This document shows, one piece after another, positions 34,315-42,390 of a stretch of DNA of 64,000 nucleotides. Source of the stretch: Variovorax paradoxus B4. GTDB taxonomy: Bacteria; Pseudomonadota; Gammaproteobacteria; Burkholderiales; Burkholderiaceae_C. Location: contig NC_022234.1 of assembly GCF_000463015.1 (NCBI RefSeq), positions 992,001 through 1,056,000 of the forward strand. Direction: 5' to 3'. Under the pieces are notes generated by a model, which saw only the letters and a list, made by a program, of their open reading frames with translations, was not told the DNA's origin and did no database searches. A program made the position numbers and the translations under genes. Within the stretch, counting starts at the first letter, position 1. The number at the start of each line of letters is the position of its first letter.

Positions 34315-34764
34315 TCAATCCGCAGCGAGGCGCTTGAACACCGCCTGAAGCAAGCCGAGATTCGACGCATCCGCGGCCACGGCATCTCGGCGGAACGAAC
34401 TGCTGTCGTAGGGCGAATAGCTGTTGATGGGGTTGTCGATGGCCGGACGCACCGGCACGACATAGGTGCGAAGCTTCCCATCGAAGCTGTACCGCTCGTT
34501 GTTGCGCGGTAGAGGCGTCAGCGCCGAATCCGCTGCCAAGGTGTTGGCAAGATGGCGCCTGACGCTTTCCGTGTCGACGCCGTAGGGCCCTGCGCTCTCC
34601 ACGACAACGCGCTCCGGTCCGGTGCGAGCAGCCAATTTTTCGGCGGCAAGACTCCCACTTGTCGCCTGGCTGGCGACCTCCCCGGCGATCACGGACGTCA
34701 CGGCGAAGAGCGAACCCGCGCAGAGGGCAAGTGCCATGCGGCCGAAAGGGAAATCCAAACTCAT
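34315..34764 (-). CDS. Secreted protein of unknown function
   Basis: 149 residues from the ATG at 34764 (AGGAG upstream). The N-terminus FGRMALALCAGSLFAVTSVI is a Sec signal with cleavage near IAGE. The mature protein of ~120 residues is polar, rich in Ser/Asn/Arg near its C-terminus (INSYSPYDSSSFRRD), with no recognised domain. It converges with the SDR gene and is divergent from a TetR operon 212 bp away. No function is assigned. Confidence 0.6.
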   Translation of the reverse strand: MSLDFPFGRMALALCAGSLFAVTSVIAGEVASQATSGSLAAEKLAARTGPERVVVESAGPYGVDTESVRRHLANTLAADSALTPLPRNNERYSFDGKLRTYVVPVRPAIDNPINSYSPYDSSSFRRDAVAADASNLGLLQAVFKRLAAD

Positions 34765-34910
34765 CAAGAACTCCTTCGCCTGGGCGGCACTGCGGAAATC
34801 GAGGTTATAGCCGAACGGGTCGACCTGCCCGGTGAGCGCGTCGCTCGGCTGGTATCGCTTTGGCCGCTCCTGCACGGAACCCCGAAATCGGCCCGCCTGT
34901 TCCGGGCGGA

Positions 34911-34968
34911 TTGACAATCTAGGACACACGTCCTACAGTTGCACGCATTCTTTAGGTCAACCGTCCTA
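34911..34968 (+). promoter_or_regulatory. Promoter with two TAGGAC/GTCCTA operators upstream of TetR
   Basis: A -35 box TTGACA (34911-34916), 17 bp spacer and -10 TACAGT (34934-34939) face the TetR gene. A perfect operator TAGGAC-ACAC-GTCCTA spans 34920-34935, inside the promoter, and a second with one mismatch, TAGGTC-AACC-GTCCTA, spans 34953-34968 just before the TTG start. Their centres are 33 bp apart, about three helical turns. This strongly suggests TetR autorepression. Confidence 0.65.
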
Positions 34969-34976
34969 CTCAAGCC

Positions 34977-35564
34977 TTGCCTACCCGCGACAGCATCGTT
35001 CAAGCCGCCGACGCCCTGTTCTACGAGCGCGGGTTCGAGCACACATCCTTCGCGGACATCGCGGATGCCGTGAAGATCTCGCGCGGCAATTTCTACTATC
35101 ACTTCAAGACGAAGGACGAGATTCTGGCGGCGGTCGTGGCCGAGCGAATGGAGCGCACGCGAGCGATGTTGACGCAGTGGGAGACCGAGGGCGAGAGTCC
35201 TCAGGAGCGCATCCGCCTGTTCATCACCCTGCTGATCCGCAATCAAGCCAAGATCATGCGCCACGGCTGTCCGGTCGGCACCCTGTGCACGGAGCTGGCC
35301 AAGCTCGGGCACCCGGGGCAAGGCGAGGCCAACGCCATCCTGGATCTCTTTCGCGTATGGCTGCGAGGGCAGTTCCGCCAAATGGGCCGAGGCAAGGAAG
35401 CGGATGCGCTCGCCCTGCATCTCCTGGCGCGCAGCCAGGGAGCGGCGGTGCTCGCGCAGTCTCTGCGCGACAAGAAATTCGTGCAGCAGGAGGTGGCGCT
35501 CATGAGTGCCTGGGTCGAGTCCTGCGCGCCGGTGAAGACGACTGCCTCCCGGCGTTCGCGTTAG
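34977..35564 (+). CDS. TetR-family transcriptional regulator
   Basis: 195 residues from a TTG at 34977; no ATG fits the conserved N-terminus PTRDSIVQAADALFYERGFE. HTH: TSFADIADAVKISRGNFYYHFKTKDEIL. C-terminal domain with NQAKIMRHGCPVGTLCTELAKL, the TetR_C_33-like pattern seen in AcrR/YxaF-type regulators. It heads an operon with a YciI-like gene (24 bp) and tag (1 bp beyond), under a promoter bearing two matching operators. Confidence 0.87.
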   Translation: MPTRDSIVQAADALFYERGFEHTSFADIADAVKISRGNFYYHFKTKDEILAAVVAERMERTRAMLTQWETEGESPQERIRLFITLLIRNQAKIMRHGCPVGTLCTELAKLGHPGQGEANAILDLFRVWLRGQFRQMGRGKEADALALHLLARSQGAAVLAQSLRDKKFVQQEVALMSAWVESCAPVKTTASRRSR

Positions 35565-35588
35565 CCATCTTTTCAGGAAAGGTCATTC

Positions 35589-35882
35589 ATGTTCTGTGTG
35601 TTCCTCAGGTTCTCGAGCAACAAAGGCCAGGCATCGCGCCACATGGCGGAACACATGCAATGGATCGAGCAGGGATTCGAAGATAACGTCTTCCTCCTGA
35701 CAGGCAGCCTCTCGGGCAATCAGGGCGGTACCGTCCTGGCACACAACACCACCCGCGAGGCGCTGGAAAATCGCGTGGCGCTGGATCCCTTCGTGGCACA
35801 GGACGTGGTCAAGGTCGAGATCGTGGAGATGGCGCCCAGCAGGGCCGACGAACGCCTGCAGTTCCTGGTGGAACGTACCTGA
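35589..35882 (+). CDS. YciI-like small protein
   Basis: 97 residues, ferredoxin-like alpha/beta dimer family (YCII). Visible features: MFCVFLRFSSNKGQ, HMQWIEQGFEDNVFLLTGSL, and LDPFVAQDVVKVEIVEMAPS near the end, which matches the typical DPF strand-helix transition. The biochemical role of the family is unclear; some members are dehalogenase- or muconolactone-isomerase-like. It sits between a TetR gene and tag with almost no spacing, so it is co-expressed with DNA repair. Confidence 0.78.
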   Translation: MFCVFLRFSSNKGQASRHMAEHMQWIEQGFEDNVFLLTGSLSGNQGGTVLAHNTTREALENRVALDPFVAQDVVKVEIVEMAPSRADERLQFLVERT

Positions 35883-35883
35883 A

Positions 35884-36495
35884 ATGGGCTCGACTCTCCT
35901 CGGGCCCGATGGGCAGCCGCGCTGTCGCTGGTGCGCCGCCGCTCCCGAGTTTCTCCATTATCACGATACTGAATGGGGCTTCCCGGTCACGGATGACCAC
36001 CGCCTCTTCGAGAAGCTGTGCCTGGAAGGCTTCCAGTCGGGCCTGAGCTGGCGCACCATTCTGGTCAAGCGAGAGAACTTCCGGACAGCCTTCCTGGGCT
36101 TCGACTACCGGCGTGTCGCGCGCTTGGGCGAACGCGATGTCGAGCGATTGCTCGGCGACAGCGGCATCGTGCGCCATCGCGGCAAGATCGAGGCCGTGGT
36201 TCACAACGCGCGCATGGCCGAGGAGATGGCGCAGCGCGAGGGATCGCTGGCGTCTTACTTCTGGCGCCACGAGCCGAACCCTGCGCAGCTCGCAGAGCCG
36301 CAAACCGCTTCTGCGTCAGCGGTCTCGCAGGCCTTGTCCAAGGACTTGAAGAAACAGGGCTGGAAGTTTGTCGGGCCCACCACTGTGTATGCCTTCATGC
36401 AGGCCGTGGGGCTGATCAATGACCATGCTGCCGGCTGCGTGACACGCGCCCGGGTCGAACAGGCGCGCCGGGCGCTTGCATTGTCGATCCCCTGA
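35884..36495 (+). CDS. tag: DNA-3-methyladenine glycosylase I
   Basis: 203 residues, slightly longer than E. coli Tag (187). Zinc ligands are conserved: Cys14 in RCRW, His27 in YHDTEWG, and His181/Cys185 in NDHAAGC with the same four-residue spacing as E. coli. Substrate-pocket signatures FEKLCLEGFQSGLSW and GPTTVYAFMQAVG are present. It removes 3-methyladenine from alkylated DNA. It begins one base after the YciI-like gene stop. Confidence 0.93.
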   Translation: MGSTLLGPDGQPRCRWCAAAPEFLHYHDTEWGFPVTDDHRLFEKLCLEGFQSGLSWRTILVKRENFRTAFLGFDYRRVARLGERDVERLLGDSGIVRHRGKIEAVVHNARMAEEMAQREGSLASYFWRHEPNPAQLAEPQTASASAVSQALSKDLKKQGWKFVGPTTVYAFMQAVGLINDHAAGCVTRARVEQARRALALSIP

Positions 36496-36497
36496 GG

Positions 36498-36722
36498 TCA
36501 GGTCCCGAAGTGTTTGGCCGCGAGCTCCTTGGCACGGCGCATTCCCTCGTCCGTGAGATAGACCGATTCCTGCCTGCCGTGGGCCTTGGTGATGAGCCCT
36601 TTTTCGTGGAGCTCGTCCATGATTGCGAAGTCATATCGCTTCCATACGCGTCCGTTCTCGAACTCGAAGACGCCGAGCAACGCCAGAATCAGTTCTTCGA
36701 CCTTCACCATGTCGTATCTCAT
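36498..36722 (-). CDS. Small DUF6429-like protein
   Basis: 74 residues: KVEELILALLGVFEFENGRV, then WKRYDFAIMDELHEKGLITK and LTDEGMRRAKELAAKHFGT. The layout (LALL start, W-K-x-Y-D-F, LHEKGLI, TDEG) matches the small conserved family annotated DUF6429, which looks like a mini winged helix. Convergent with tag, with 2 bp between stops. Function unknown; assignment from memory of the motif. Confidence 0.65.
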   Translation of the reverse strand: MRYDMVKVEELILALLGVFEFENGRVWKRYDFAIMDELHEKGLITKAHGRQESVYLTDEGMRRAKELAAKHFGT

Positions 36723-37106
36723 GCCATCACCCCTCGACTTTCAACATTGGATGGACTCGCGCAGTCGGCGGGCATGCTCGTTGGTCATTTGGTGCGTTAG
36801 CACCTCGTCTCCATGAGTCCTTCTCGATTTGAGGGTCCATGGAACCAAAGACATTGACGCATGCATTCCCAGCGACGGTAAGCCATTTCCCTGCGCGGAT
36901 TCACATGTTCTTGCAACTGAGACTCCTCGTCCAGCCACCCGCCTTCTTCCACCTCGAGGACGTGCCAACCGCGCGCGAAGTGCGCCGAAGTCCAGTACAG
37001 AGCGAAATCAAGTTCGTCGAGAAGGAGGAATGCCGACGCGTACCTCAAAAAGCCGCCGTTCGCACCAGCAAGGCCGGGGCCCAAAGAGCCTCGCCTCCGA
37101 TACCCA
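36723..37106. other. 384 bp stretch with no supportable gene
   Basis: Between the DUF6429-like gene and the MFS gene the composition is visibly less G+C-rich than the surroundings. Several open frames overlap here, including a 95-codon minus-strand frame (36797-37084) with DELDFALYWTSAHFARGWHV that reads like real protein but has no recognised family or ribosome-binding site. It could be a decayed or frameshifted small gene. No function is claimed. Confidence 0.4.
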
Positions 37107-38552
37107 TCACACGGCGCGATCCCTCGCGATGCTCCTGAACAAACTCGCCACGCCCCCGGCCAACGCAGCCAGAGCCGCCATCGCCAGGCCCCAGTGCACT
37201 GCGCTGTGGGACGGCAGCAGCTCGAACATCAAGCTCATCAACAGGCTGCCGAGCGTCAGCCCCGTGAGACGGGCGGTGCCTTGCGCGCCACCGGCGGCGC
37301 CGCTGCGTTCCTTGGGTGCCGAGAGCAGCATGTTCTGGTTGTTCGGTGTCTGGAAGAAGCCGAAGCCCAGGCCTGCGAGGCTCGTGAACGCGGCGATCGG
37401 CAGGGCCGGGTTGCCGTGCAGCGGCCACAGGGCGCACAGGCCCAGACCGCTCGCGAAGCACGCACTGCCGGCCGCGCACAGCCAGGCGCTGGGCACGCGC
37501 TGGGCCAGGCGTGCCGACAGCGGTGCGGCCAGCATCACTGCCAAGGGCCAGGGGGTCATCAAGAGGCCCGCCGTCACCGCGCTCTGGCCGAGTTCGTGCT
37601 GGATGTAGAACGGCAGCGCCACGAGGCCGGCCATCTGGCCGGTGAAGCAGCACACGGAGGCAATGATCGAGACCCGAAAGGAATGCACGCGCAGCAGGTC
37701 GAGCGGGATCAACGGCGCCGCCTTTGGCATTTCGCGCCGCACCAGCAGGACCATGCAGGCGGCCGACAGCGCGAGCAACGCGCCGCCGTGCAGCGGCTGC
37801 GCCACCAGTCGGTCACTCCCCAGCACGAAAGAGGCGAACATGATCGCGTTGAGTGCGATGCTCCAGGCGTCGATGCGGCGCACCGAACGCGCCGGACTCG
37901 GCAACTCCGCGCAGGCAGCAAGCACGAGGAGGCCGATCGGCAGGTTCACCGCAAAGAGCCACGGCCAACTTGCCGCCGAGAGTATGAAAGCACCAAGGGT
38001 AGGTCCCGACGCTGAAGCGGCTGCGACGGCGAGCGCATTCCACGCGATCGAGCGCGCCAGCAGCCGACGCGGATAGGTGAAGCGCAGCAACGCCAGCCCG
38101 AGCGGCATCACGGCCGCACTGCCCAGGCCCTGAAGGCACCTCGCCGCCACGAGCCATGGCAGCGATGGCGCCAGCGCGCACAGCACCGACGCCGCGGTGA
38201 ACAGCGCGACGCCGCCCGCGAAGACCCGTCGATACCCGAAGCTCTCCCCGACTGCAGAAGCCGGCAACAGGAACATGACCACGGCCAGCTGGTAAGCGGT
38301 GATGATCCAGACGGCATCGGCGGGCGTCGCCTGCAACTGCTGGGCAATGTTTGGGAGCGCGATGTTGGCGATGGCGCCATCGAGCACCACCAGCACGCCC
38401 GCACCCAGGATCGCGGCGATGGCCAGGCAACGCCGCGGCAGCGGCAGGCCGTCGGCGTCATGCACCACGTTGGCGTTGTCGTTCACCTCTCGGGCTTCGG
38501 CGGCGCGCGAAGCAGTGGAAGAAGAGTTGGGTCGAAGTGTGGATGTCAACAT
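37107..38552 (-). CDS. MFS drug-resistance transporter of the DHA2 (14-TM) type
   Basis: 481 residues, strongly hydrophobic with about 14 predicted membrane segments. DHA2 signatures: LDGAIANIALPNIAQQLQA (motif D1), WIITAYQLAVVMFLLPASAV, GYRRVFAGGVALFTAAS and RCLQGLGSAAVMPLGLALL. Members such as EmrB/QacA export drugs or metabolites by proton antiport across the inner membrane. No membrane-fusion partner is nearby. It is divergent from a LysR gene (105 bp between), its likely regulator. Confidence 0.88.
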   Translation of the reverse strand: MLTSTLRPNSSSTASRAAEAREVNDNANVVHDADGLPLPRRCLAIAAILGAGVLVVLDGAIANIALPNIAQQLQATPADAVWIITAYQLAVVMFLLPASAVGESFGYRRVFAGGVALFTAASVLCALAPSLPWLVAARCLQGLGSAAVMPLGLALLRFTYPRRLLARSIAWNALAVAAASASGPTLGAFILSAASWPWLFAVNLPIGLLVLAACAELPSPARSVRRIDAWSIALNAIMFASFVLGSDRLVAQPLHGGALLALSAACMVLLVRREMPKAAPLIPLDLLRVHSFRVSIIASVCCFTGQMAGLVALPFYIQHELGQSAVTAGLLMTPWPLAVMLAAPLSARLAQRVPSAWLCAAGSACFASGLGLCALWPLHGNPALPIAAFTSLAGLGFGFFQTPNNQNMLLSAPKERSGAAGGAQGTARLTGLTLGSLLMSLMFELLPSHSAVHWGLAMAALAALAGGVASLFRSIARDRAV

Positions 38553-38657
38553 GGGTCCAGCTTAGGACTGCGCACACGGCTTGCACAGCGCGCGGCGCGC
38601 AGCTTGTTCCTGCATGCGGCGCCTGTCGAAATCCCCGCGGCCGTGCTAGGTTCGGGC

Positions 38658-39584
38658 ATGCCGACAGAAGCCGACCTGAACCTGCTGTTTGCGTTGAACG
38701 CACTTCTTTCCGAGGGCAGCGTCGCGAAAGCTGCCGAGCGCCTGGGCCTGAGCGAGTCGGCGATGAGCCGGGCGCTCGCGCGGTTGCGGGAATCCACCGG
38801 GGACCAGCTCCTCGTGCGCGCGGGCCGCGCCATGGTGCTCACGCCGCATGCGCTGGCACTGCGCGACCGCGTCAGGGAGCTGGTGCAGGAGTCGCGCGCG
38901 GTGCTGCAGCCCGCGGGCGCGAGCCTGGACCCCCGCACGCTCCGGCACCTGTTCACGATACGGGCCAATGACGGCTTCATCGAGGGCTTCGCGCCTCGGC
39001 TGGTGGCCCGCGCCGCGCGCGAGGCGCCCGGCGTTCGCCTGCGCTTCGCGCCCAAGCCCGACAAGGACGTTCGTCCCCTGCGCGAGGGATTGCTCGATCT
39101 GGATATCGGCGTTCTCGGCGACTCGGGCCCGGAGGTCCGCGTCCAGGCGCTCTTTCGCGACCGCTTCATTGCGGTGGTGCGCGATGGCCATCCCCTGCTC
39201 GCCGGACCCGAGATCACGGCCGAGCGCTACGCCGCCTGCGACCACGTGGTCACTTCACGCCACGGCCGGACCGTGGGACCGGCGGACGACGCACTCGCGG
39301 CGATGGGCCTGGTGCGCAACACCGCGGTCGTGGTGCCCAGCTTCGGCACTGCCCTGTCGATAGCGGCCGCGACCGACCTGGTTGCATTGATTCCGTCCTC
39401 CTACTTCGAACACCTGAGGGCGCGCGGCACGCTGCGCTCGTTCCCTCTGCCGATGCCCACGGAGCAGATCACCGTGTCGCAGATGTGGCATCCGCGCCTG
39501 GATCGGGACCCTGCGCATCGGTGGCTGCGCGGGCTGGTGCTGGAGGTTTGCCGGCCGCTGAACGAGCGGACAAGAGCACCCTGA
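38658..39584 (+). CDS. LysR-family transcriptional regulator
   Basis: 308 residues from the ATG at 38658. HTH: LNLLFALNALLSEGSVAKAAERLGLSESAMSRALARLR, of the NodD/LeuO-like branch (DLNLLxxxxxLL). Effector domain with DLDIGVLGDSGPEVRVQALFRD and SIAAATDLVALIP. It is divergent from the MFS exporter, so it probably controls export in response to the exported compound. Confidence 0.87.
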   Translation: MPTEADLNLLFALNALLSEGSVAKAAERLGLSESAMSRALARLRESTGDQLLVRAGRAMVLTPHALALRDRVRELVQESRAVLQPAGASLDPRTLRHLFTIRANDGFIEGFAPRLVARAAREAPGVRLRFAPKPDKDVRPLREGLLDLDIGVLGDSGPEVRVQALFRDRFIAVVRDGHPLLAGPEITAERYAACDHVVTSRHGRTVGPADDALAAMGLVRNTAVVVPSFGTALSIAAATDLVALIPSSYFEHLRARGTLRSFPLPMPTEQITVSQMWHPRLDRDPAHRWLRGLVLEVCRPLNERTRAP

Positions 39585-39655
39585 TTGCATTCAATGAATG
39601 CTTCGGCTTTGAACAACGCCGGCATCGCCGCCGGATGCGGGGCTCCGCGGGACCG

Positions 39656-40426
39656 TCACAGCGACAGCGGCAGCCCCAGGTGCCGCTCGTACATCATGTC
39701 ACGGTGCCGCAGCAGTGCATCGTCCAGCGCTGCATCGGTCACCGGCTCGCGGAACTCGAAGGCCCGGCGCGTGGCGGGGTCCATCTCGCAAACCGCCTGC
39801 GGCAACGGGCGCATCAGCGCCAGCGCGGTCGCGCTGTAGATGTCCACGGCCGTAAGGCTTCTGCCGATGTAGTAATCGCTGCCGGCCGCCTGCTGTGCCT
39901 TCAGGCGCGCCGCCAGCATCTTCAGCACAGCCACCACGCGCGCGGGCGCATTCGCGCCCGCCTGCGGACTGAAGCCGTACTTCTTGCCGATGTATGCCGC
40001 GGCCGGTGCAGCGAAACCGCCCTCTCCTGCCAGGCCGGCCTGCACCAGCTGCAGGCGGCGCGACCAGGCCAGCCCCTGCTCGCCGCAGATCTCGTGGGCC
40101 AGGCCGAACATCAGCGCCCGGTCGGCCGCATCGGCCGGCAGGAGCGAGGGCTGCGGCGCGAGTCGCTCGCACAGGAGCAGGATTTCTGCCCAGCCCGAGC
40201 GCGGCGCCTCGTTGTTGTAGATGGCCACGGGCGCGTTGCGCTGGCCGGCCCACTCCTTGAGTTGCGGGCTGTCGTAGGCCAAGCGCACCGCTTTCCACGG
40301 GATGCCTTTCACATGCAAGATGCCTTTGGCCGCCTCGGACCAGGGGCTGGGAATGTGGCCTACCACCACCATGCGCAGGCCGGTGCCGGCAATGGCTTCT
40401 TCAACGCTGATGTACTCGATGCTCAT
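39656..40426 (-). CDS. Glutathione-S-transferase-like protein
   Basis: 256 residues from the ATG at 40426 (an ATG 8 codons earlier is possible). Thioredoxin-like N-domain: LRMVVVGHIPSPWSEAAKGI, with IPWKAVRLAYDSPQLKEW and NAPVAIYNNEAPRSGWAEIL in place of the usual P-ESxAI motif; a helical C-domain follows (AARLKAQQAAGSDYYIGRSL, TAVDIYSATALALM). The glutathione site is degenerate, so catalytic transferase activity is uncertain. Stand-alone gene, divergent from the RibD-like reductase. Confidence 0.75.
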   Translation of the reverse strand: MSIEYISVEEAIAGTGLRMVVVGHIPSPWSEAAKGILHVKGIPWKAVRLAYDSPQLKEWAGQRNAPVAIYNNEAPRSGWAEILLLCERLAPQPSLLPADAADRALMFGLAHEICGEQGLAWSRRLQLVQAGLAGEGGFAAPAAAYIGKKYGFSPQAGANAPARVVAVLKMLAARLKAQQAAGSDYYIGRSLTAVDIYSATALALMRPLPQAVCEMDPATRRAFEFREPVTDAALDDALLRHRDMMYERHLGLPLSL

Positions 40427-40524
40427 GCGGGCATTCTGCGCGATGCCCATTGCCTCGAACGATGGTTCGCGGGGCGCCGCCCGCGCTAAACTGAAGCTCC
40501 CTTCTTCTTGCAGGAGACGACCCG

Positions 40525-41181
40525 ATGGCCCGATTGCTCGTGCGCAGCTTCGGCGTTTCGCTCGACGGCTTCGCCGCCGGCCCGGACCAGAGCCTGGAGC
40601 ACCCGCTGGGCGTTCGCGGCCCCGAACTCATGGACTGGTTCTTTCCCACGCGCGTCTGGCAGCAGATGCAAAAGACGGGCGAGGCCAACGGCGAGACCGG
40701 CATCGACAACGAGATGGCCGAACAAGGCTTCGCCGAGATGGGCGCCTGGATCCTCGGTCGCAACATGTTCGGGCCGGTGCGCGGTCCCTGGCCTGACGAG
40801 AGCTGGAAAGGCTGGTGGGGCGACGAGCCCCCGTACCACGTGCCGGTCTTCGTGCTGACCCACCATGCCCGCGCACCACTGACGATGCGCGGCGGCACCA
40901 CCTTCCATTTCGTCACTGGCGGCATCCACGAAGCGCTCGCGCTGGCGCAGGCCGCCGCAGGTGCGCGCGACGTGCGTGTGGGCGGTGGCGCGGCTACCGT
41001 GCGCGAGTATCTGAAGGCCGGGCTGATCGACGAACTGCACCTGGCCGTGCGGCCGGTGCTGCTGGGCAAGGGCGAGGCGCTGTTTGCAGGCCTGGACCTG
41101 CCGGCGCTGGGCTACCGCTGCGAACGGCAGGTGGCAGGCGAGCGCGCCACGCATGTGTTCCTGCGACGCAGCGCGTCTTGA
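40525..41181 (+). CDS. Dihydrofolate-reductase-like (RibD C-terminal domain) protein
   Basis: 218 residues with CAGGAGA upstream. Begins RLLVRSFGVSLDGFAAGPDQ, and has GAWILGRNMFG, FVLTHHARAP and VRVGGGAATVREYLKAGLID, all characteristic of the RibD_C/YwjB NADPH-dependent reductase group rather than of true DHFR. Role unknown; members reduce pyrimidine- or nitro-type substrates. Stand-alone gene. Confidence 0.82.
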   Translation: MARLLVRSFGVSLDGFAAGPDQSLEHPLGVRGPELMDWFFPTRVWQQMQKTGEANGETGIDNEMAEQGFAEMGAWILGRNMFGPVRGPWPDESWKGWWGDEPPYHVPVFVLTHHARAPLTMRGGTTFHFVTGGIHEALALAQAAAGARDVRVGGGAATVREYLKAGLIDELHLAVRPVLLGKGEALFAGLDLPALGYRCERQVAGERATHVFLRRSAS

Positions 41182-41206
41182 GGGATCAGGCCTTCCTCAG
41201 TGCTCG

Positions 41207-41599
41207 TCAGGTGGGATGCTTGGGCAAGCCGTAACCCAGCTGACGCTCATGCCTCAGCGAAAGCAGCACCACGTCTCCCCCGGAATGGGCATAGAGCAGG
41301 ATGTGACGAGCCAGCACCAGTTCCCGCAAATCGGGCAAGCCAAGTGCTTGGGCCATTTGCCTTGCCTGCTCAGCTTGAAACCGCCCCCAGCCCGACTTGG
41401 CATCGAGGAATCGAGCAGGTCGCCCGCTTGTGGGCGCGAACGAAAGAAGCGCGCGCGCTCTGACCACTTCAGCCTGCAATTTCTTGAAGCGCACCGGCGC
41501 AGAAGCGACGTCCTGCGCCTCCATGAGGCTACGTGCAGCGTGCAGGCACACCAGAAAGTTCAGAACCGCCCGAACCCTTGCATTGACGGGAATGCTCAC
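41207..41599 (-). CDS. RelE/ParE-type toxin of a type II toxin-antitoxin pair
   Basis: 130 residues; the C-terminal two-thirds (ALLSFAPTSGRPARFLDAKS, LRELVLARHILLYAHSGGDVVLLSLRHERQLGY) has the RelE/ParE pattern with a basic strand and a terminal HERQ-Y motif. The N-terminal ~30 residues are extra compared with typical 95-residue toxins. It overlaps the antitoxin gene by 4 bp (ATGA), the usual order of antitoxin first. Acts in the cytoplasm; mRNA cleavage or gyrase as target cannot be distinguished. Confidence 0.75.
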   Translation of the reverse strand: MSIPVNARVRAVLNFLVCLHAARSLMEAQDVASAPVRFKKLQAEVVRARALLSFAPTSGRPARFLDAKSGWGRFQAEQARQMAQALGLPDLRELVLARHILLYAHSGGDVVLLSLRHERQLGYGLPKHPT

Positions 41600-41889
41600 G
41601 GCGCCGATGCGACGCCCAGTGCCCGGTCCAGCTCCTCGTCAGACACGAACTGGCCTGCCAAGGCCTGCCGCAGGCCGATGCTGGCGTCTTCAGCCAGCAC
41701 AAGGCTGGCGTGCTCCGACTCGAGGGCATGGTAGTAATCCAGCCGGCGTGCATCGACCAAGGCAACGTAGCTCGCGCCGTTCTTGGTCAGCACCTTCTCT
41801 GAGCCGCTGCCGACCACGTCTTCGGCCAGTTCGGTGAGCCGGGCGCGCGCTTCGCTGATGGGAACAATGTCCGATGCTCTCAATGGCAT
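41596..41889 (-). CDS. Phd/YefM-type antitoxin
   Basis: 97 residues: DIVPISEARARLTELAEDVV, VLTKNGASYVALVDARRLDY are the DNA-binding N-domain of Phd/YefM antitoxins, followed by an acidic C-terminal tail (LVLAEDASIGLRQALAG, SDEELDRALG) that would neutralise the toxin. The gene is preceded by a palindromic element at 41902-41919, consistent with autoregulation by the complex. Confidence 0.82.
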   Translation of the reverse strand: MPLRASDIVPISEARARLTELAEDVVGSGSEKVLTKNGASYVALVDARRLDYYHALESEHASLVLAEDASIGLRQALAGQFVSDEELDRALGVASAP

Positions 41890-41901
41890 ATTGCAGTATC
41901 C

Positions 41902-41919
41902 GTTAAGGTTTGCTTTAAC
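41902..41919 (-). promoter_or_regulatory. Palindrome GTTAA-N8-TTAAC in the toxin-antitoxin promoter
   Basis: An AT-rich inverted repeat 13 bp upstream of the antitoxin ATG, positioned between a possible -35 (CTGACG) and -10 (GATACT) on the minus strand. Expected place for Phd/YefM autorepression; promoter boxes are weak matches. Confidence 0.4.
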
Positions 41920-41937
41920 GTCAGTCTAGCGTCCAAT

Positions 41938-41964
41938 CCTGCACCCTGCACCCTGCACCCTGCA
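41938..41964. repeat. Heptamer tandem repeat (CCTGCAC, 3.9 copies)
   Basis: CCTGCAC is repeated three times perfectly plus CCTGCA between the toxin-antitoxin promoter and the end of the RidA gene. Being 7 bp per unit, it is prone to slippage; it lies outside genes and its copy number could vary. Confidence 0.85.
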
Positions 41965-41973
41965 ATTGCCCAT

Positions 41974-42390
41974 TCACGCAAGCCCCATCGCCTCCACCTC
42001 GACCTTGAACCCGAAGTGCAGCGGCCCGGTCGGCACGACCGCCCTTGCCGGGCGGGACGGTCCGGCCCACCGCGCATAGATCCTGTCGAACGCCGGCCAG
42101 TTGGCGACGTCGTCGAGATAGACCCGCACCTGCAGCAGCCTGTCGATACTCGAACCTGCCGCCAGCAAGGCGGCCTGCACGTTCGCCAGCGTCTGGGCCA
42201 CCTGCTGTTCGAACGCCGCATCGATCAGGCGCTCGCCACCCGGCGTGATCGGCAGCTGCCCTGCGATGAACACCAGGCCGCCGCCCAGGGCGGCATGGCT
42301 GTAGTGGCCGCCTGGCCTGGCCAGCGCGGGCACGGCGACATGGACCGGGCCCGGCATGCGCTTCGGTTGGGCGGCGTTCTCACCAGCCAT
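41974..42390 (-). CDS. RidA-family imine/enamine deaminase
   Basis: 138 residues from the ATG at 42390. Family features: YSHAALGGGLVFIAGQLPIT, QVAQTLANVQAALLAAGSSI, VRVYLDDVANWPAFDRIYAR and a PARAVVPTG segment. RidA proteins hydrolyse reactive enamine/imine intermediates released by PLP enzymes. The gene overlaps the upstream PLP-dependent dehydratase gene by 11 bp, so the two are made together; clearing the dehydratase product is the natural role. Last gene of the HAD / Bug / dehydratase / RidA operon. Confidence 0.85.
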   Translation of the reverse strand: MAGENAAQPKRMPGPVHVAVPALARPGGHYSHAALGGGLVFIAGQLPITPGGERLIDAAFEQQVAQTLANVQAALLAAGSSIDRLLQVRVYLDDVANWPAFDRIYARWAGPSRPARAVVPTGPLHFGFKVEVEAMGLA

